DNA of 64,000 nucleotides. Source: Acinetobacter sp. ANC 3929 (GTDB taxonomy: Bacteria > Pseudomonadota > Gammaproteobacteria > Pseudomonadales > Moraxellaceae). Under the pieces are notes generated by a model. It worked only from the letters and a program-made list of their open reading frames with translations. It had not been told where the DNA came from and searched no databases. Shown here one piece after another: positions 18,024-28,387 of this stretch. The DNA is taken from contig NZ_KB850000.1 in NCBI RefSeq assembly GCF_000369405.1, forward strand, positions 310,001-374,000, given 5' to 3'. A program made the position numbers and the translations under genes. The number at the start of each line of letters is the position of its first letter. The first letter of the stretch is position 1.

Positions 18024-18419
18024 ATGCCGAGTGTGCTTATCGAAGTCAGGCAACAATATACAATAGACGTAGAACTTGGAATTATGGAGGCAGTCCATTC
18101 GGCACTTAGAAGTGCGTTTAAAATTATGCCCAGTGATCGAAATGTACGTTTAGTCGTGCATGAGCCGCATCGTTTTCAGTGTCCACCAGAAAAGACTCAA
18201 CCCGAATGCTATACCTTAATTAGTATTGATGCTTTTCTTGGGCGATCTTTAGATGCAAAACGACAGCTTTATAAACAGATCGTCAGCAACCTTGAACCAA
18301 TTGGTATTCCTAAAGACCACGTCAAAATAATGTTAAGAGAATTACCTTCAGAGAACTTTGGTATTCGTGGTGGACAGGCAGCCTGTGATGTCAATGTTGG
18401 TTTTAAAATTGATGTATAA
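18024..18419 (+). CDS. Tautomerase family protein
   Basis: 131 residues beginning with Met-Pro, the Pro being the catalytic base of the tautomerase superfamily once Met is removed. The longer size and the internal PSDRNVRLVVHEPHRFQCP segment fit the malonate-semialdehyde-decarboxylase/cis-CaaD-like branch rather than the 60-residue 4-oxalocrotonate tautomerases. A second conserved region is RELPSENFGIRGGQAACDV. AGGAG lies upstream of the ATG. The cytoplasmic substrate cannot be inferred; no pathway genes are adjacent. Confidence 0.85.
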   Translation: MPSVLIEVRQQYTIDVELGIMEAVHSALRSAFKIMPSDRNVRLVVHEPHRFQCPPEKTQPECYTLISIDAFLGRSLDAKRQLYKQIVSNLEPIGIPKDHVKIMLRELPSENFGIRGGQAACDVNVGFKIDV

Positions 18420-18432
18420 AACAAGGTCGCTG

Positions 18433-18463
18433 AAAAGAAAGCTCTATCTGGGCTTTCTTTTCT
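18433..18463 (+). terminator. Terminator after tautomerase gene
   Basis: AAAAGAAAGC (18433-18442) pairs with GCTTTCTTTT (18452-18461). It separates the gene from mfd. Confidence 0.75.
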
Positions 18464-18574
18464 TGAAATAGAGAAATAGCCTAAGTAAATTAAAATGCAT
18501 TTAATTCAACAGCGAATTTCTTCTTTAACTAAAAAACATCATGCTAAAATAGGGCACTTATCTTTTTAGATTGC

Positions 18575-21500
18575 ATGATTTTCTCTATGTTTCAACAAGA
18601 AATCTCTCAATTAAACCTACAACAATTTAAAGCGGGTGAAAAACGCTGGATCGGTTCCTTACTTGGATCATCTGCGGCACTATTATTCAAAGAAATTGCG
18701 ACCCAAAGCACCAATCTATACGTCATTGTTGCAAGAAATAATCAGCATTTAGCACAGCTTGAAAGCGAACTTGAATTTTACGGAATCAAACCCGTTATTT
18801 TCCCTGATTGGGAAATCTTGCCTTATGACCGTTTATCTCCACATCAAGATATCGTCTCAGAGCGTTTGGCAATCTTATCGAATATGCCACAAAAGGGTAT
18901 TTTACTTGTTTCTGCCAGTACCCTAGGGCAACGTGTTGCACCCTATTCATGGGTAGTAGGTGAGCACTTTGATATTAAAGTTGGTCAAAAACTTGATTTA
19001 GAAGTACAGAAAAAGCAATTGGTACAAGCCGGTTATCGCTTAGTCGACACAGTTTATGATCATGGCGAATTTGCTGTACGTGGTAGCATCATGGATATTT
19101 ATGCATCGGGGCAAGATCAACCGATTCGTATTGATTTGTTTGATGATGAAATTGAAAGTTTAAAGTTCTTTGATCCAGAGACGCAAAGGACCACAGAATC
19201 ATTAAAAAACTTTACCGTATTACCTGCAAAAGAGTTTCCACTGAAAGAAGGACGTTCGACCTTTAGAGATCGTTATGCAGAAAGCTTCCCAACTGCAAAT
19301 CCTAAGAAAAATCCGATTTATCAAGATGTGCTAGACGGGATCCCGACGCCAGGTTTGGAATTCTATTTACCTTTATTCTTTGAAAAGAAGGTGATGGAAG
19401 CACAAAGTATGCTTACCACATACTTACCTAATAATTGCGTTGTCATTACAAATAATGAGATTGAAAATGATTTAATCAATTTCTGGAAAGAAGTTGTACG
19501 ACGTTATGAAGATCGTCGTCATAATATTGATCAACCAATTCTGCCGCCAGAAGAATTATTTTTAATGCCAAATCATGTATTACAGGCATTGAATCAATTT
19601 CCTCGAATTTTAACTTCTGCAGAAGTCTATGACGATAAAGCGGGTGTCTTAAATATTAAGGCTGAACAGCCACCAAAACTGGCGGTTGATCCTAAAAAAG
19701 AACAGCCTTTCGCAGCGGTGAAACATTATATCGACCAAGTGAAGCATCCTGTTTTGTTGGTTGCTGAAAGTGCGGGGCGTCGTGAAACGCTGAAAGATGC
19801 GCTACGTTCGATTTTGGGTGACATCCAGAATGTAGAGAGCTTTGCTCAATTTCAAAAAGAGCAGCTACAAATTGCGATCACCAGTGCACCTTTGGATCGT
19901 GGTTTATTACTCACGAATCAACTTTCGGTTATTTCAGAAAACCAGCTATATGAACACCGGGTTGTACAACGCCGTCGGAAACGCCAGCAAGAAGTTTCTG
20001 AAGAGTTCTTGGTTCGTAGCTTAACTGAACTCAGTATTGGCGCACCTGTGGTACATATCGATCATGGTGTTGGGCGTTACGCAGGTTTAATTACTCTAGA
20101 AATTGATCAACAGGATCATGAATTCTTGCAGCTCGATTATGCTGACGGCGCTAAAGTTTATGTACCTGTAACCAATCTGCATTTGATCAGTCGCTATAGT
20201 GGTGGTGATCCAGATCTTGCGCCATTACATAAATTGGGTACAGATACGTGGAGCAAGGCAAAACGCAAAGCTTTAGAACAAATCCATGACGTTGCTGCAG
20301 AGTTATTGCATATCCAAGCACGTCGGCAATCTAAACCTGGTTTTGCCTTTGAATTAGATCATACCGGTTATATGCAATTCGCCAGTGGCTTCGCTTATGA
20401 GGAAACACTGGATCAAGCCAATGCGATTGATGCAACGCTGCATGATATGCAACTTGCCAAACCGATGGATCGCTTGGTTTGCGGTGATGTTGGCTTTGGT
20501 AAAACCGAAGTGGCAATGCGTGCCGCATATGTGGCAGTGCAAAATAATAAACAAGTTGCAGTATTGGTTCCAACCACGCTTTTGGCACAGCAGCACTATG
20601 AGTCGTTCAAAGATCGTTTTGCCGACACCGCGGTTCGTATCGAAGTGTTATCGCGCTTTGGTAGTAATAAAACTCATCTCAAAATTATTGAAGATCTTGC
20701 TGATGGTAAAGTCGACATTGTGGTGGGCACGCATAAAATTCTGCAAGAGAATATTCAGTTTAAAAATCTTGGTTTGATGATTGTCGACGAGGAACACCGT
20801 TTTGGGGTGCGCGATAAAGAACGGATCAAGGCGTTGCGTGCCGATGTTGATATGTTGACTTTAACTGCGACGCCAATTCCACGGACCTTAAATATGGCAT
20901 TCTCTGGCATGCGTGATTTATCAATCATCGCAACACCGCCAGCACGCCGTTTAGCCGTTAAAACCTTTGTACAAGAACATACCGATGATTCAGTCAAGGA
21001 AGCCATTCTGCGTGAGTTGTTACGTGGTGGTCAGGTGTATTTATTGCATAATGAGGTGGATACCATTGAACGTGCCGCTGAAACAATTCGTAATTTAGTC
21101 CCTGAAGCACGGGTGGCTGTGGCACATGGACAAATGCGTGAACGCGAGCTTGAGCAGATAATGCAGCAGTTCTATCACAAAGAATATAACGTGTTGGTGT
21201 GCTCAACCATCATCGAAACAGGGATTGATGTCCCAAATGCCAATACCATTATTATTGAACGTGCTGACAAGTTGGGACTTGCTCAGTTGCATCAATTACG
21301 TGGTCGTGTCGGACGTTCGCATCACCAAGCGTATGCCTATTTACTGGTTCCATCTCTTAAACATCTCAAAGGTGATGCTGAAAAACGTCTTGATGCCATT
21401 CAACGTGCTTCGACCTTGGGTGCTGGTTTTATGCTGGCGACCGAAGATTTGGAGATTCGTGGTGCAGGTGAGTTGCTGGGTGAACAGCAAAGTGGTTCGA

Positions 21501-22048
21501 TGCAAGCGATTGGTTATAGCCTATATATGGAAATGCTTGAGAAAGCAACGAAAGCCATTCAGAAAGGCAAGACACCAAACTTCGATGCGCCTTTATCATT
21601 GACTGCCGAAATTAATTTACATATGCCAGCCTTGATTCCAGATGATTATCTCGGTGATGTGCATCAACGCTTGTTGTTCTATAAACGTATCAGTGGTACC
21701 GATAGCCAAGAGAAACTGGATAATATCCGTATGGAGTTGATCGACCGTTTTGGTATTCCTCCACAGCCTGTGAAGCAATTGTTTAGTGTCCACCAGCTTC
21801 GTTTGCGAGCAGAACAACTTGGCATCACCAAAATTGATATTAACAGTAATGGTGGCTATATCGAATTTGCGCCAGATACACCCGTACAAGCGTTGAGTAT
21901 TATCCAACTGATGCAGAAGAACCCAACCTATTATCGGATGGAAGGTGGGCAACGTCTCAAAGTCATGGTGCAATTGGCTGAATATGACAAGCGGATACAG
22001 TTCATTGTTGATCTGTTGAACAAGCTTTTGAGTGAGCTTGATCGATAA
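18575..22048 (+). CDS. mfd: Transcription-repair coupling factor
   Basis: Mfd displaces RNA polymerase stalled at DNA lesions and recruits UvrA for nucleotide excision repair. The 1157-residue length is standard. Domains in order: N-terminal UvrB-homology module (about 1-350), RNA-polymerase-interacting CarD-like domain (IGAPVVHIDHGVGRYAGL, near 485-545), RecG-like helicase with Walker A GDVGFGKTE near 637 and the DEEH box near 738, TLTATPIPRTL, RGRVGR (motif VI), and the C-terminal TRCF domain. ATG 18587 (MFQQEIS) is an alternative start four codons later; neither has a clear ribosome-binding site. Confidence 0.97.
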   Translation: MIFSMFQQEISQLNLQQFKAGEKRWIGSLLGSSAALLFKEIATQSTNLYVIVARNNQHLAQLESELEFYGIKPVIFPDWEILPYDRLSPHQDIVSERLAILSNMPQKGILLVSASTLGQRVAPYSWVVGEHFDIKVGQKLDLEVQKKQLVQAGYRLVDTVYDHGEFAVRGSIMDIYASGQDQPIRIDLFDDEIESLKFFDPETQRTTESLKNFTVLPAKEFPLKEGRSTFRDRYAESFPTANPKKNPIYQDVLDGIPTPGLEFYLPLFFEKKVMEAQSMLTTYLPNNCVVITNNEIENDLINFWKEVVRRYEDRRHNIDQPILPPEELFLMPNHVLQALNQFPRILTSAEVYDDKAGVLNIKAEQPPKLAVDPKKEQPFAAVKHYIDQVKHPVLLVAESAGRRETLKDALRSILGDIQNVESFAQFQKEQLQIAITSAPLDRGLLLTNQLSVISENQLYEHRVVQRRRKRQQEVSEEFLVRSLTELSIGAPVVHIDHGVGRYAGLITLEIDQQDHEFLQLDYADGAKVYVPVTNLHLISRYSGGDPDLAPLHKLGTDTWSKAKRKALEQIHDVAAELLHIQARRQSKPGFAFELDHTGYMQFASGFAYEETLDQANAIDATLHDMQLAKPMDRLVCGDVGFGKTEVAMRAAYVAVQNNKQVAVLVPTTLLAQQHYESFKDRFADTAVRIEVLSRFGSNKTHLKIIEDLADGKVDIVVGTHKILQENIQFKNLGLMIVDEEHRFGVRDKERIKALRADVDMLTLTATPIPRTLNMAFSGMRDLSIIATPPARRLAVKTFVQEHTDDSVKEAILRELLRGGQVYLLHNEVDTIERAAETIRNLVPEARVAVAHGQMRERELEQIMQQFYHKEYNVLVCSTIIETGIDVPNANTIIIERADKLGLAQLHQLRGRVGRSHHQAYAYLLVPSLKHLKGDAEKRLDAIQRASTLGAGFMLATEDLEIRGAGELLGEQQSGSMQAIGYSLYMEMLEKATKAIQKGKTPNFDAPLSLTAEINLHMPALIPDDYLGDVHQRLLFYKRISGTDSQEKLDNIRMELIDRFGIPPQPVKQLFSVHQLRLRAEQLGITKIDINSNGGYIEFAPDTPVQALSIIQLMQKNPTYYRMEGGQRLKVMVQLAEYDKRIQFIVDLLNKLLSELDR

Positions 22049-22092
22049 GCTGAACATTATAAATTGATGGTTAATTGAGCAGGTTCTGTTTT

Positions 22093-22133
22093 TTGCATGA
22101 CATCTGGATGTTTTTGATCAGATGTTCATGCAA
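22093..22133 (+). repeat. Imperfect inverted repeat downstream of mfd
   Basis: TTGCATGACATCTG (22093-22106) is complementary to CAGATGTTCATGCAA (22119-22133) with one bulged base. There is no T run, so it is not a standard terminator; it may act as an mRNA end-protecting hairpin or regulatory site before the HIT gene. Confidence 0.5.
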
Positions 22134-22242
22134 TAAATGAGGAAAATCATTGTTATTTGTAATCAAACGGGTTACTAATAATATTCACATCAAAACTGAT
22201 GTGATAGTATTGATCATCATTATTTTGCATCATTATAAAGAT

Positions 22243-22677
22243 ATGTTTAGTTTGCATCCACAACTTGCTCAAGATACATTTTTTGTAGGCGATTTCCCGC
22301 TTTCAACATGTCGTTTAATGAATGATATGCAATTTCCATGGCTAATCCTTGTGCCACGTGTGCCAGGTGTAACAGAATTATATGAATTAAGCCAAGCAGA
22401 CCAAGAACAGTTTTTACGTGAATCAAGCTGGTTATCAAGCCAACTGTCACGTGTATTCCGTGCAGACAAGATGAATGTCGCAGCTTTAGGAAACGTTGTT
22501 CCACAGCTTCATTTTCATCATGTGGTCCGTTATCAAAACGATGTTGCATGGCCTAAGCCAGTGTGGGGAACACCAGCTGTGCCTTATAGCAATGAAGTAC
22601 TAGCACACATGCGTCAAACGTTAATGCTTGCATTGCGTGGACAGGGTGATATGCCATTTGATTGGCGTATGGACTGA
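22243..22677 (+). CDS. HIT family protein
   Basis: 144 residues from ATG 22243; the frame is open to 22150, but the extra 31 residues are hydrophobic, AT-driven and lack family similarity. The signature QLHFHHVVRYQND lies near residue 92 and carries the histidine-triad nucleotide-binding loop, followed by WPKPVWG, typical of a gamma-proteobacterial HIT subgroup. HIT proteins hydrolyse or transfer nucleotidyl groups from nucleoside phosphoramidates and related molecules. The triad here reads HFHHV, close to but not exactly the classical H-x-H-x-H spacing. The precise substrate is unknown. Confidence 0.82.
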   Translation: MFSLHPQLAQDTFFVGDFPLSTCRLMNDMQFPWLILVPRVPGVTELYELSQADQEQFLRESSWLSSQLSRVFRADKMNVAALGNVVPQLHFHHVVRYQNDVAWPKPVWGTPAVPYSNEVLAHMRQTLMLALRGQGDMPFDWRMD

Positions 22678-22727
22678 TCCGGAAAATAGGATAAATACAG
22701 TATTCTATAATAAAAAAGGAGGATAGA

Positions 22728-24164
22728 GTGCCACTAGATAGGTTGATTGATAAAGAACCTAGACAGTTTGCTTATTTTCATCGTTTGATGGGATATTCGA
22801 TTCTGTCACTAATTCTGGTAATTTATACATTTACCTCAACGAGTGCTAGCTATCAACTCTACCTTCTTCCTTTATTACTTATTTATTTTCTGCTTTGTCC
22901 TCGTTTAGAAAAATGGCTGCAATATAAATTTGATAAAAAAATAGAAAAAAATGTTCTTTTTGGCAATGAAGCAGTCATTATTGCGTTGGTCCTCGCGGCA
23001 TTGCATCTCAGTTTAGTTCCCACTTTTACTATTCTATTTGGATTGCTCTATGTGGGGCTGAACAACAAAATTTCTTTGCCAGTTTCCTGTTTAATTGGAT
23101 TGATTGGCGTCATTGTTTTCTATTTCAGTACCTTTGTGATTTTTGGTGCTGAAGAATACTTTGAACCGACCAATCCTGAATTAACAGTCGTAAGCCTGCT
23201 TGGTTTGATGATGTTTATCGTGATTGGTAACTATTACCAGCACCGTCGCTTGAATATTCTAGGCCAACAACGCCAGCATTATCATAATCAAATGACGCGT
23301 TATATTGCTTTTGCAAATCAACTGAGCCGTTATGCGCCACTGCAATTATGGCAGTCAATCATGCGTGGTGAGGCTGAAGCAAAAATTGAATATAAACGTA
23401 AAAAATTAACGATTTTCTTTTCCGATATTCAAGGCTTTACCGAGCTTTCTGAAACCTTAATCCCAGATGATTTAGCTTTCCTGTTAAATGATTATTTGAG
23501 TCATATGACTGAAATTGCAAAGCAGTATGAAGCGACAGTCGACAAGTTTATGGGCGATGCGATTCTTATTTTCTTTGGTGATCCAAATTCGCAAGGCGTT
23601 GAGCAGGATGCAAAATCTTGTGTAGAAATGGCGATTGCGATGCGTCAACAAATGAAATTGTTACGTGAACGCTGGAAGAAAATGGGGTATCCAGCCTTAC
23701 ATATCCGTATGGGTATCAGTACGGGTTATTGTCACGTCGGTAACTACGGCGCTTCTCATCGTATGGCCTATACCATTGTTGGCCGTGACGTAAATTTGGC
23801 CGCACGTTTGCAGTCTGCTGCGGAAGTTGATGAAATTCTAATTGCAGATGATACCCATCAGCTGATTAAAAATGAGTTTTTATGTGTACCGAAAGTGCCA
23901 ATTTATTTAAAAGGCATTCAAGGTCCAGTTAAAACTTGGCAGGTGATGGAGAAATTCACAGGCAAGAAATCAGATACGCAAAAATGGTTCGATTTCGATT
24001 ACAAAGGTTTCCATTTGGTCTTAAATCTGGAAGAAGTACAAAACTATGAATATCCAGAATTGGTCGAAATTCTGGAGAATATGGTGCAGCGTATCAAGAC
24101 CCAGCAAAAAATTACCAATGCGCAAGGCATTCCTAAACTAACTTTAGATGACGAAGTTAGATAA
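22728..24164 (+). CDS. Membrane-anchored class III adenylate/guanylate cyclase
   Basis: 478 residues from a GTG start preceded by a full AAGGAGG. The N-terminal 175 residues form about six membrane helices of the MASE2-like type; a linker then leads to a class III cyclase domain (about 222-400). The metal-binding Asp is in FFSDIQGFTEL near residue 234 and the second in DKFMGDAILIFF near 277, followed by the HIRMGISTGYCHVGNYG and VGRDVNLAARLQ segments. This architecture resembles Pseudomonas CyaB, a cAMP-producing regulator of Vfr-dependent virulence. Whether it makes cAMP or cGMP is not certain, though both metal Asp residues are present. Confidence 0.88.
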   Translation: MPLDRLIDKEPRQFAYFHRLMGYSILSLILVIYTFTSTSASYQLYLLPLLLIYFLLCPRLEKWLQYKFDKKIEKNVLFGNEAVIIALVLAALHLSLVPTFTILFGLLYVGLNNKISLPVSCLIGLIGVIVFYFSTFVIFGAEEYFEPTNPELTVVSLLGLMMFIVIGNYYQHRRLNILGQQRQHYHNQMTRYIAFANQLSRYAPLQLWQSIMRGEAEAKIEYKRKKLTIFFSDIQGFTELSETLIPDDLAFLLNDYLSHMTEIAKQYEATVDKFMGDAILIFFGDPNSQGVEQDAKSCVEMAIAMRQQMKLLRERWKKMGYPALHIRMGISTGYCHVGNYGASHRMAYTIVGRDVNLAARLQSAAEVDEILIADDTHQLIKNEFLCVPKVPIYLKGIQGPVKTWQVMEKFTGKKSDTQKWFDFDYKGFHLVLNLEEVQNYEYPELVEILENMVQRIKTQQKITNAQGIPKLTLDDEVR

Positions 24165-24277
24165 TTCCTGATATTAAGTTTCCGTTAATGTGAAGTGGAA
24201 TCAAGCAGCGAGTGAATGGGCTTCACTTTGTTGTGTGTAGATTACTGATGCCTAAATTTAAGAAAGAGAAAAATAAA

Positions 24278-25117
24278 ATGCAGCAAATCATCGATAGTTT
24301 GGATACGGCGATGCTGGATGACTTGGATATAAAGGATTTAGTCTTCGAGTTACCCATTCCATTGAGACCTTATTTACAGGTCGCTCCCTCTATGTGGATG
24401 TATGATGATCCGCTTTACGAGCAAATCAAAGCAATGCCAACGTTATATACAACGGGTAAAATTGTCTGGGCATCATTGGTACAGGCGAATAGTAATTTAT
24501 TCGGACCTGAGTGGATTTCATGTGCTGGAGAGGTTGTATTTGATCCATCAGGGAAAACGCAACCAGTTCAACTTGTAGAAGCGGCAGAGCAGTTATTTTC
24601 CCTAAAAGGGACTACTCCAAATGTCTTAGATCAACAGCATTATGCAGCGCATTTGACCAATGAATTTACACGAGTATTTAATTATCCCTTTCCACAAAGT
24701 TTAGCGACTTTACCCTTAAAGATGTCATCTATGTGGTTTGAGTATCGACATTTACCAGGTGGGCTTCTTGCAATGAAGGTATTTCCAATCATTGTGTCAG
24801 AGCAAAACCCAAATTATATTATGCCGTTACCATCTTATTTTTGGCCAAATAACTTCTTTAAGGCTAAGTGGTTGGAACTGGCAGCACATGAAAATGGTGG
24901 TGGCCTATACGATGTAGAAAAAGATGCTCTTAATAAAATTGCGCATGAAGTGTATTTAGAAGAAATTCTACTTCAACCTAAATTATCTCAAATTTTTGAA
25001 GAACAAATGCCTCGAGAATCGATTGCTACAAGTACATCAAAAATTAAACTTGGTTGGTTTTTCTTGCCCTTTTTAACCGTGATTTTGCTGTGGTTATTTA
25101 TTTTTTTTACTCAATAA
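24278..25117 (+). CDS. Hypothetical protein with C-terminal membrane anchor
   Basis: I do not recognise a family. 279 residues from ATG 24278, preceded by an AAGAAAGAG tract; ATG 24248 is an alternative. The soluble part is rich in aromatic residues (PSMWMYDDPLYEQ, MWFEYRHLPGG, PLPSYFWPNN) and has no signal peptide. A single hydrophobic segment (LGWFFLPFLTVILLWLFIFF) lies at the very C-terminus, so the protein is probably a cytoplasmic, tail-anchored inner-membrane protein. It follows the cyclase gene by 113 bases on the same strand. Confidence 0.65.
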   Translation: MQQIIDSLDTAMLDDLDIKDLVFELPIPLRPYLQVAPSMWMYDDPLYEQIKAMPTLYTTGKIVWASLVQANSNLFGPEWISCAGEVVFDPSGKTQPVQLVEAAEQLFSLKGTTPNVLDQQHYAAHLTNEFTRVFNYPFPQSLATLPLKMSSMWFEYRHLPGGLLAMKVFPIIVSEQNPNYIMPLPSYFWPNNFFKAKWLELAAHENGGGLYDVEKDALNKIAHEVYLEEILLQPKLSQIFEEQMPRESIATSTSKIKLGWFFLPFLTVILLWLFIFFTQ

Positions 25118-25140
25118 AAAACTCCTCGTTAACGAGGAGT
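25115..25140 (-). terminator. isc operon terminator
   Basis: Perfect palindrome ACTCCTCGTT/AACGAGGAGT (25121-25140). On the minus strand it is followed by a T run (25120-25115), so it ends the isc operon; on the plus strand the T content after it is weaker. Confidence 0.8.
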
Positions 25141-25180
25141 CTTCAATTTTAAATTTGGAAATTAATCGATTCAGATATCG

Positions 25181-25519
25181 TTAATGATTTTCCGAAGCAT
25201 GGTTGATGGTGTATTTAGGAATCTCAATTTCTAAATCTTCATCAACAATCTCGACCTGACAAGACAGGCGTGAGTCAGGTTCTAAACCCCATGCACGATC
25301 AAGCAAGTCAGCTTCTACATCATTCATCTCTTCAAGACTATCAAAACCTTTACGCACAACCACATGGCAGGTCGTACATGCCGCTGACATGTCGCAAGCA
25401 TGTTCGATTTTAATGCCTTGTTTTAATAAACTTTGGCATAGATTGGCGTTTTGTTCGACTTCAAATTCTGCACCTTCAGGGCAAATTTGTGCATGAGGAA
25501 GAACTTTAATACGTGGCAT
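25181..25519 (-). CDS. fdx: ISC system [2Fe-2S] ferredoxin
   Basis: 112-residue adrenodoxin-type ferredoxin that supplies electrons for Fe-S cluster assembly on IscU. Cluster Cys ligands are visible as C-x5-C-x2-C (CDMSAACTTC) and a later Cys in RLSCQVEI. The start is ATG 25519, directly behind AGGTGATC; the frame also opens at a GTG at 25528. Last gene of the isc operon, 17 bases after hscA. No iscX follows; a terminator does. Confidence 0.95.
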   Translation of the reverse strand: MPRIKVLPHAQICPEGAEFEVEQNANLCQSLLKQGIKIEHACDMSAACTTCHVVVRKGFDSLEEMNDVEADLLDRAWGLEPDSRLSCQVEIVDEDLEIEIPKYTINHASENH

Positions 25520-25536
25520 ATTGATCACCTATACCT

Positions 25537-27396
25537 TTAGTTTGAGTTTGACCAATCTTCAAGTTTTGTACCTTTTAAGGCATGGTCAATATGTCTATTC
25601 ATACGAAGCGCAGCAAAGGCATCGCTATGAATTTTAAGCTGTTGAACAGCATGCTCAATCGCTGCAAGCTCATCTGTTTTAAGACGGGCTTTTAACGCTT
25701 CAGCAGCAAGAATTAAATCGCGAGCCTGTTGCTGTGAAAGTAAATCGGTATCTGCTTTCAAAGCTTGCTCTAATGCTTCCAGCTCACGTTGTGCTTCAAC
25801 TTTAGTCTCTTGCAAGTGACGAAGATGCTTATCTTCCTCAGCATATTGGAAACCTTCTACCAGTAAGCGCTCAGTATCCGCTGATGATAGCCCATATGAG
25901 GGCTTGATATCGATTTGCGCTTGAACACCAGACGTTGTTTCTTTGGCAGATACCGTCAGTAAACCATCCGCATCAACTTGGAAAGTCACTTCAATACGTG
26001 CTTGACCTGCAGTCATTGGTGGGATGCCATGTAATACAAAGCGGCCCAATGAACGGCAATGTTCTACCAAATCTCGCTCACCTTGAACTACATGAATCAA
26101 CATGGCAGTTTGGCCATCTTGATAAGTGGTGAATTCTTGACGGCGAGCAACAGGAATCGCTGTATTTCGTGAAATTAAACGTTCAACCAAACCGCCCATG
26201 GTTTCAAGGCCAAGAGAGAGTGGGGTAACATCAAGTAGCAAAGAACCATCTTGGCTATTGCCAATGAGCTGGTTTGCAGTAATTGATGCGCCAATTGCAA
26301 CCACTTCATCAGGGTTGATAGTGCAGAGTGGCTCACGTTTAAATAATTCACGAACTGCATTTTGTACTGCATAAGAGCGAGTTGAACCACCCACTAAGAC
26401 CACATGTTCAATTTCATCGAGTTCAAGTTTAGCATCACGTAATACGCGTTTGCAGACACTCATGGTTTTATCGAGTGCCACTTGAATAATGGTTTCAAAT
26501 GTTAAGCGGTCTAAAGTCAGACGGTCATCTAATAATTTTAACTCAGCAGAATCATGATCTGTTAAATATTCTTTGGCTTGACGCGCGGCCATAATGAAAA
26601 CAGCATATTCTTCATCACTTAAGGTCTCGATATTGAGCTGTTTTTTCGCCCATTTTACGATTAAGCGATCAAGGTCATCACCACCAAGTGCGGTATGTCC
26701 GCCTGTTGCCAGAACTTCAAAGACACCTTGTGAGAAGCGTAAAATCGATACGTCGAAGGTACCACCACCGAGGTCGTAAATGACATAGTTGCGATCCGTG
26801 CTGAGATTGGTATCTTGATCCAATCCATAAGCTACGGCAGCAGCAGTAGGTTCGTTGAGTAAACGTAGAACATTTAAGCCCGCAAGCTGTGCAGCATCAC
26901 GTGTGGCTTGACGTTGTGCTTCATCAAAATAGGCAGGCACAGTAATCACTGCACCATTCACAGGATTACTTAGACTTGCTTCAGCACGATCTTTTAACTG
27001 TTTTAAAATTTCAGCAGAAATTTCGACGGGTGTTTTACGTCCAGCTACTGTTTCAAATGCAGGCATTTCATTTTCTGCACCAACAAGGGTGTATGGATGC
27101 TGAAATTTGATATCTGCTTGTGAGCGACCCATAAAGCGTTTTACTGAAACAACTGTATTTTTAGGATCAGTCAGCATAAAAGGTTTAGCTTCATAGCCAA
27201 ACGTCGTTGCATCCTTTGCATAGTGAACAATAGACGGCAGTAATACTCGGTCTTTGTCATCTTGTAGAACTTTCGGTTTTCCCGATAGCACTGTCGCCAC
27301 TAAAGAGTGGGTTGTCCCTAAGTCAATGCCGATCGCAATACGGTGTTGATGCGGGGCAGTAGCTTGACCTGGTTCAGCAATTTGCAAAAGCGCCAT
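25537..27396 (-). CDS. hscA: Fe-S cluster assembly chaperone HscA
   Basis: 619-residue Hsp70-type ATPase that binds the LPPVK motif of IscU and helps release the cluster to acceptor proteins. Visible landmarks are [14 protein letters not shown] at the N-terminus, [22 protein letters not shown] and the substrate-binding domain beginning after [14 protein letters not shown]. The length and N-terminal lead-in are typical of HscA rather than DnaK, and the position between hscB and fdx confirms it. Confidence 0.97.
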   Translation of the reverse strand: MALLQIAEPGQATAPHQHRIAIGIDLGTTHSLVATVLSGKPKVLQDDKDRVLLPSIVHYAKDATTFGYEAKPFMLTDPKNTVVSVKRFMGRSQADIKFQHPYTLVGAENEMPAFETVAGRKTPVEISAEILKQLKDRAEASLSNPVNGAVITVPAYFDEAQRQATRDAAQLAGLNVLRLLNEPTAAAVAYGLDQDTNLSTDRNYVIYDLGGGTFDVSILRFSQGVFEVLATGGHTALGGDDLDRLIVKWAKKQLNIETLSDEEYAVFIMAARQAKEYLTDHDSAELKLLDDRLTLDRLTFETIIQVALDKTMSVCKRVLRDAKLELDEIEHVVLVGGSTRSYAVQNAVRELFKREPLCTINPDEVVAIGASITANQLIGNSQDGSLLLDVTPLSLGLETMGGLVERLISRNTAIPVARRQEFTTYQDGQTAMLIHVVQGERDLVEHCRSLGRFVLHGIPPMTAGQARIEVTFQVDADGLLTVSAKETTSGVQAQIDIKPSYGLSSADTERLLVEGFQYAEEDKHLRHLQETKVEAQRELEALEQALKADTDLLSQQQARDLILAAEALKARLKTDELAAIEHAVQQLKIHSDAFAALRMNRHIDHALKGTKLEDWSNSN

Positions 27397-27434
27397 GCGT
27401 GCGGTATCCCTTGAAAATAATCGGTAACAGCGAA

Positions 27435-27953
27435 TTAAAAATCATCATCGAGGTCGAAGCTCTCTTCTTCGTCCAACATGCGATCTTCAGCTTTATCAAT
27501 ATCATTCATAACACGTTGGAAAAAACGTAATTTACGAACAGTATCACGTGCTTCTGCCCAGTCTTCGTCAGCAAAATCAATTTTAAATTCGCGAACTAGA
27601 CTATCGATCCACTGTTGAATTTCAATTTTTAACGTATTAAGTTGCTCTGTAGATGTTGCTTCATCTAATTGTTCACGCATTTCGAGCGCAGATTGTAAAA
27701 ATTCAAAATCACTAATAGATTGATCCAGATGATGATCTTGTTTTTTTAAGGCAAGCAAATACGCAGCACGACTATCAACTTGTGAAAGTACTTTATACGC
27801 TTGATTGATTTCGCTGGACTTGATCAATGCTTGATCTTTGTCACTGGCTTTATCGGGGTGATATTGCTGTTGCAAACTTAAAAACTGTTTTTTTAAAGCT
27901 GCTAAATCTATATCGAGTGCTTCGGGTAATTGGAACAACTCAAAATGATTCAT
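27435..27953 (-). CDS. hscB: Co-chaperone HscB
   Basis: 172-residue J-protein partner of HscA, delivering IscU. The N-terminal J domain contains the HPD tripeptide in [13 protein letters not shown], and the C-terminal helical bundle binds IscU. 38 bases separate it from hscA and 84 from iscA. The acidic C-terminus ([17 protein letters not shown]) is notably charged. Confidence 0.96.
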   Translation of the reverse strand: MNHFELFQLPEALDIDLAALKKQFLSLQQQYHPDKASDKDQALIKSSEINQAYKVLSQVDSRAAYLLALKKQDHHLDQSISDFEFLQSALEMREQLDEATSTEQLNTLKIEIQQWIDSLVREFKIDFADEDWAEARDTVRKLRFFQRVMNDIDKAEDRMLDEEESFDLDDDF

Positions 27954-28037
27954 GGGAGATGAATTCCGCTATTGATAAATACGTTAAAACAGTGCGGAAC
28001 ACACTGTTTTGACGAAAAGAAAGAGGGGTGCTGCAAG

Positions 28038-28358
28038 TTAAACAGTAAATGATTCACCGCAACCACATTCACCTTTTTGATTTGGGTTGTTAAATTCAAA
28101 GCCTTCATTGAGACCATTTTTGACATAGTCCATCTCTAAACCATTGAGATAAACTAAGCTTTTAGGGTCAACAAATACTTTAACACCAAGTTGTTCAAAT
28201 ACTTGGTCATGCGTGTCGACATCGTCGACAAACTCAAGTACATAAGCCAACCCAGAACAACCCGAAGTTTTCACGCCAATACGAATGCCTTCACCCTTAC
28301 CGCGATTTTGCAGGTAATTGCTGATGTGACTCGCAGCATTTTCAGTTAAATGGATCAT
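28038..28358 (-). CDS. iscA: Fe-S assembly scaffold/carrier IscA
   Basis: 106-residue A-type carrier that passes iron or Fe-S clusters to target apoproteins. The three conserved Cys are present: one in [12 protein letters not shown] and two in the C-terminal GECGCGESF. It lies between iscU and hscB on the minus strand in the conserved order of the operon. Confidence 0.96.
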   Translation of the reverse strand: MIHLTENAASHISNYLQNRGKGEGIRIGVKTSGCSGLAYVLEFVDDVDTHDQVFEQLGVKVFVDPKSLVYLNGLEMDYVKNGLNEGFEFNNPNQKGECGCGESFTV

Positions 28359-28387
28359 GAAAACTCCAATGTTATTTCGTTCATCAA

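Noticed and set aside
22150..22242. N-terminal extension of the HIT protein
   Set aside because: The 31 extra residues are AT-driven, lack family similarity, and a better start exists at 22243.
25141..25180. iscX after fdx
   Set aside because: Only a terminator lies between the fdx stop and the convergent gene; no iscX-sized frame is present.
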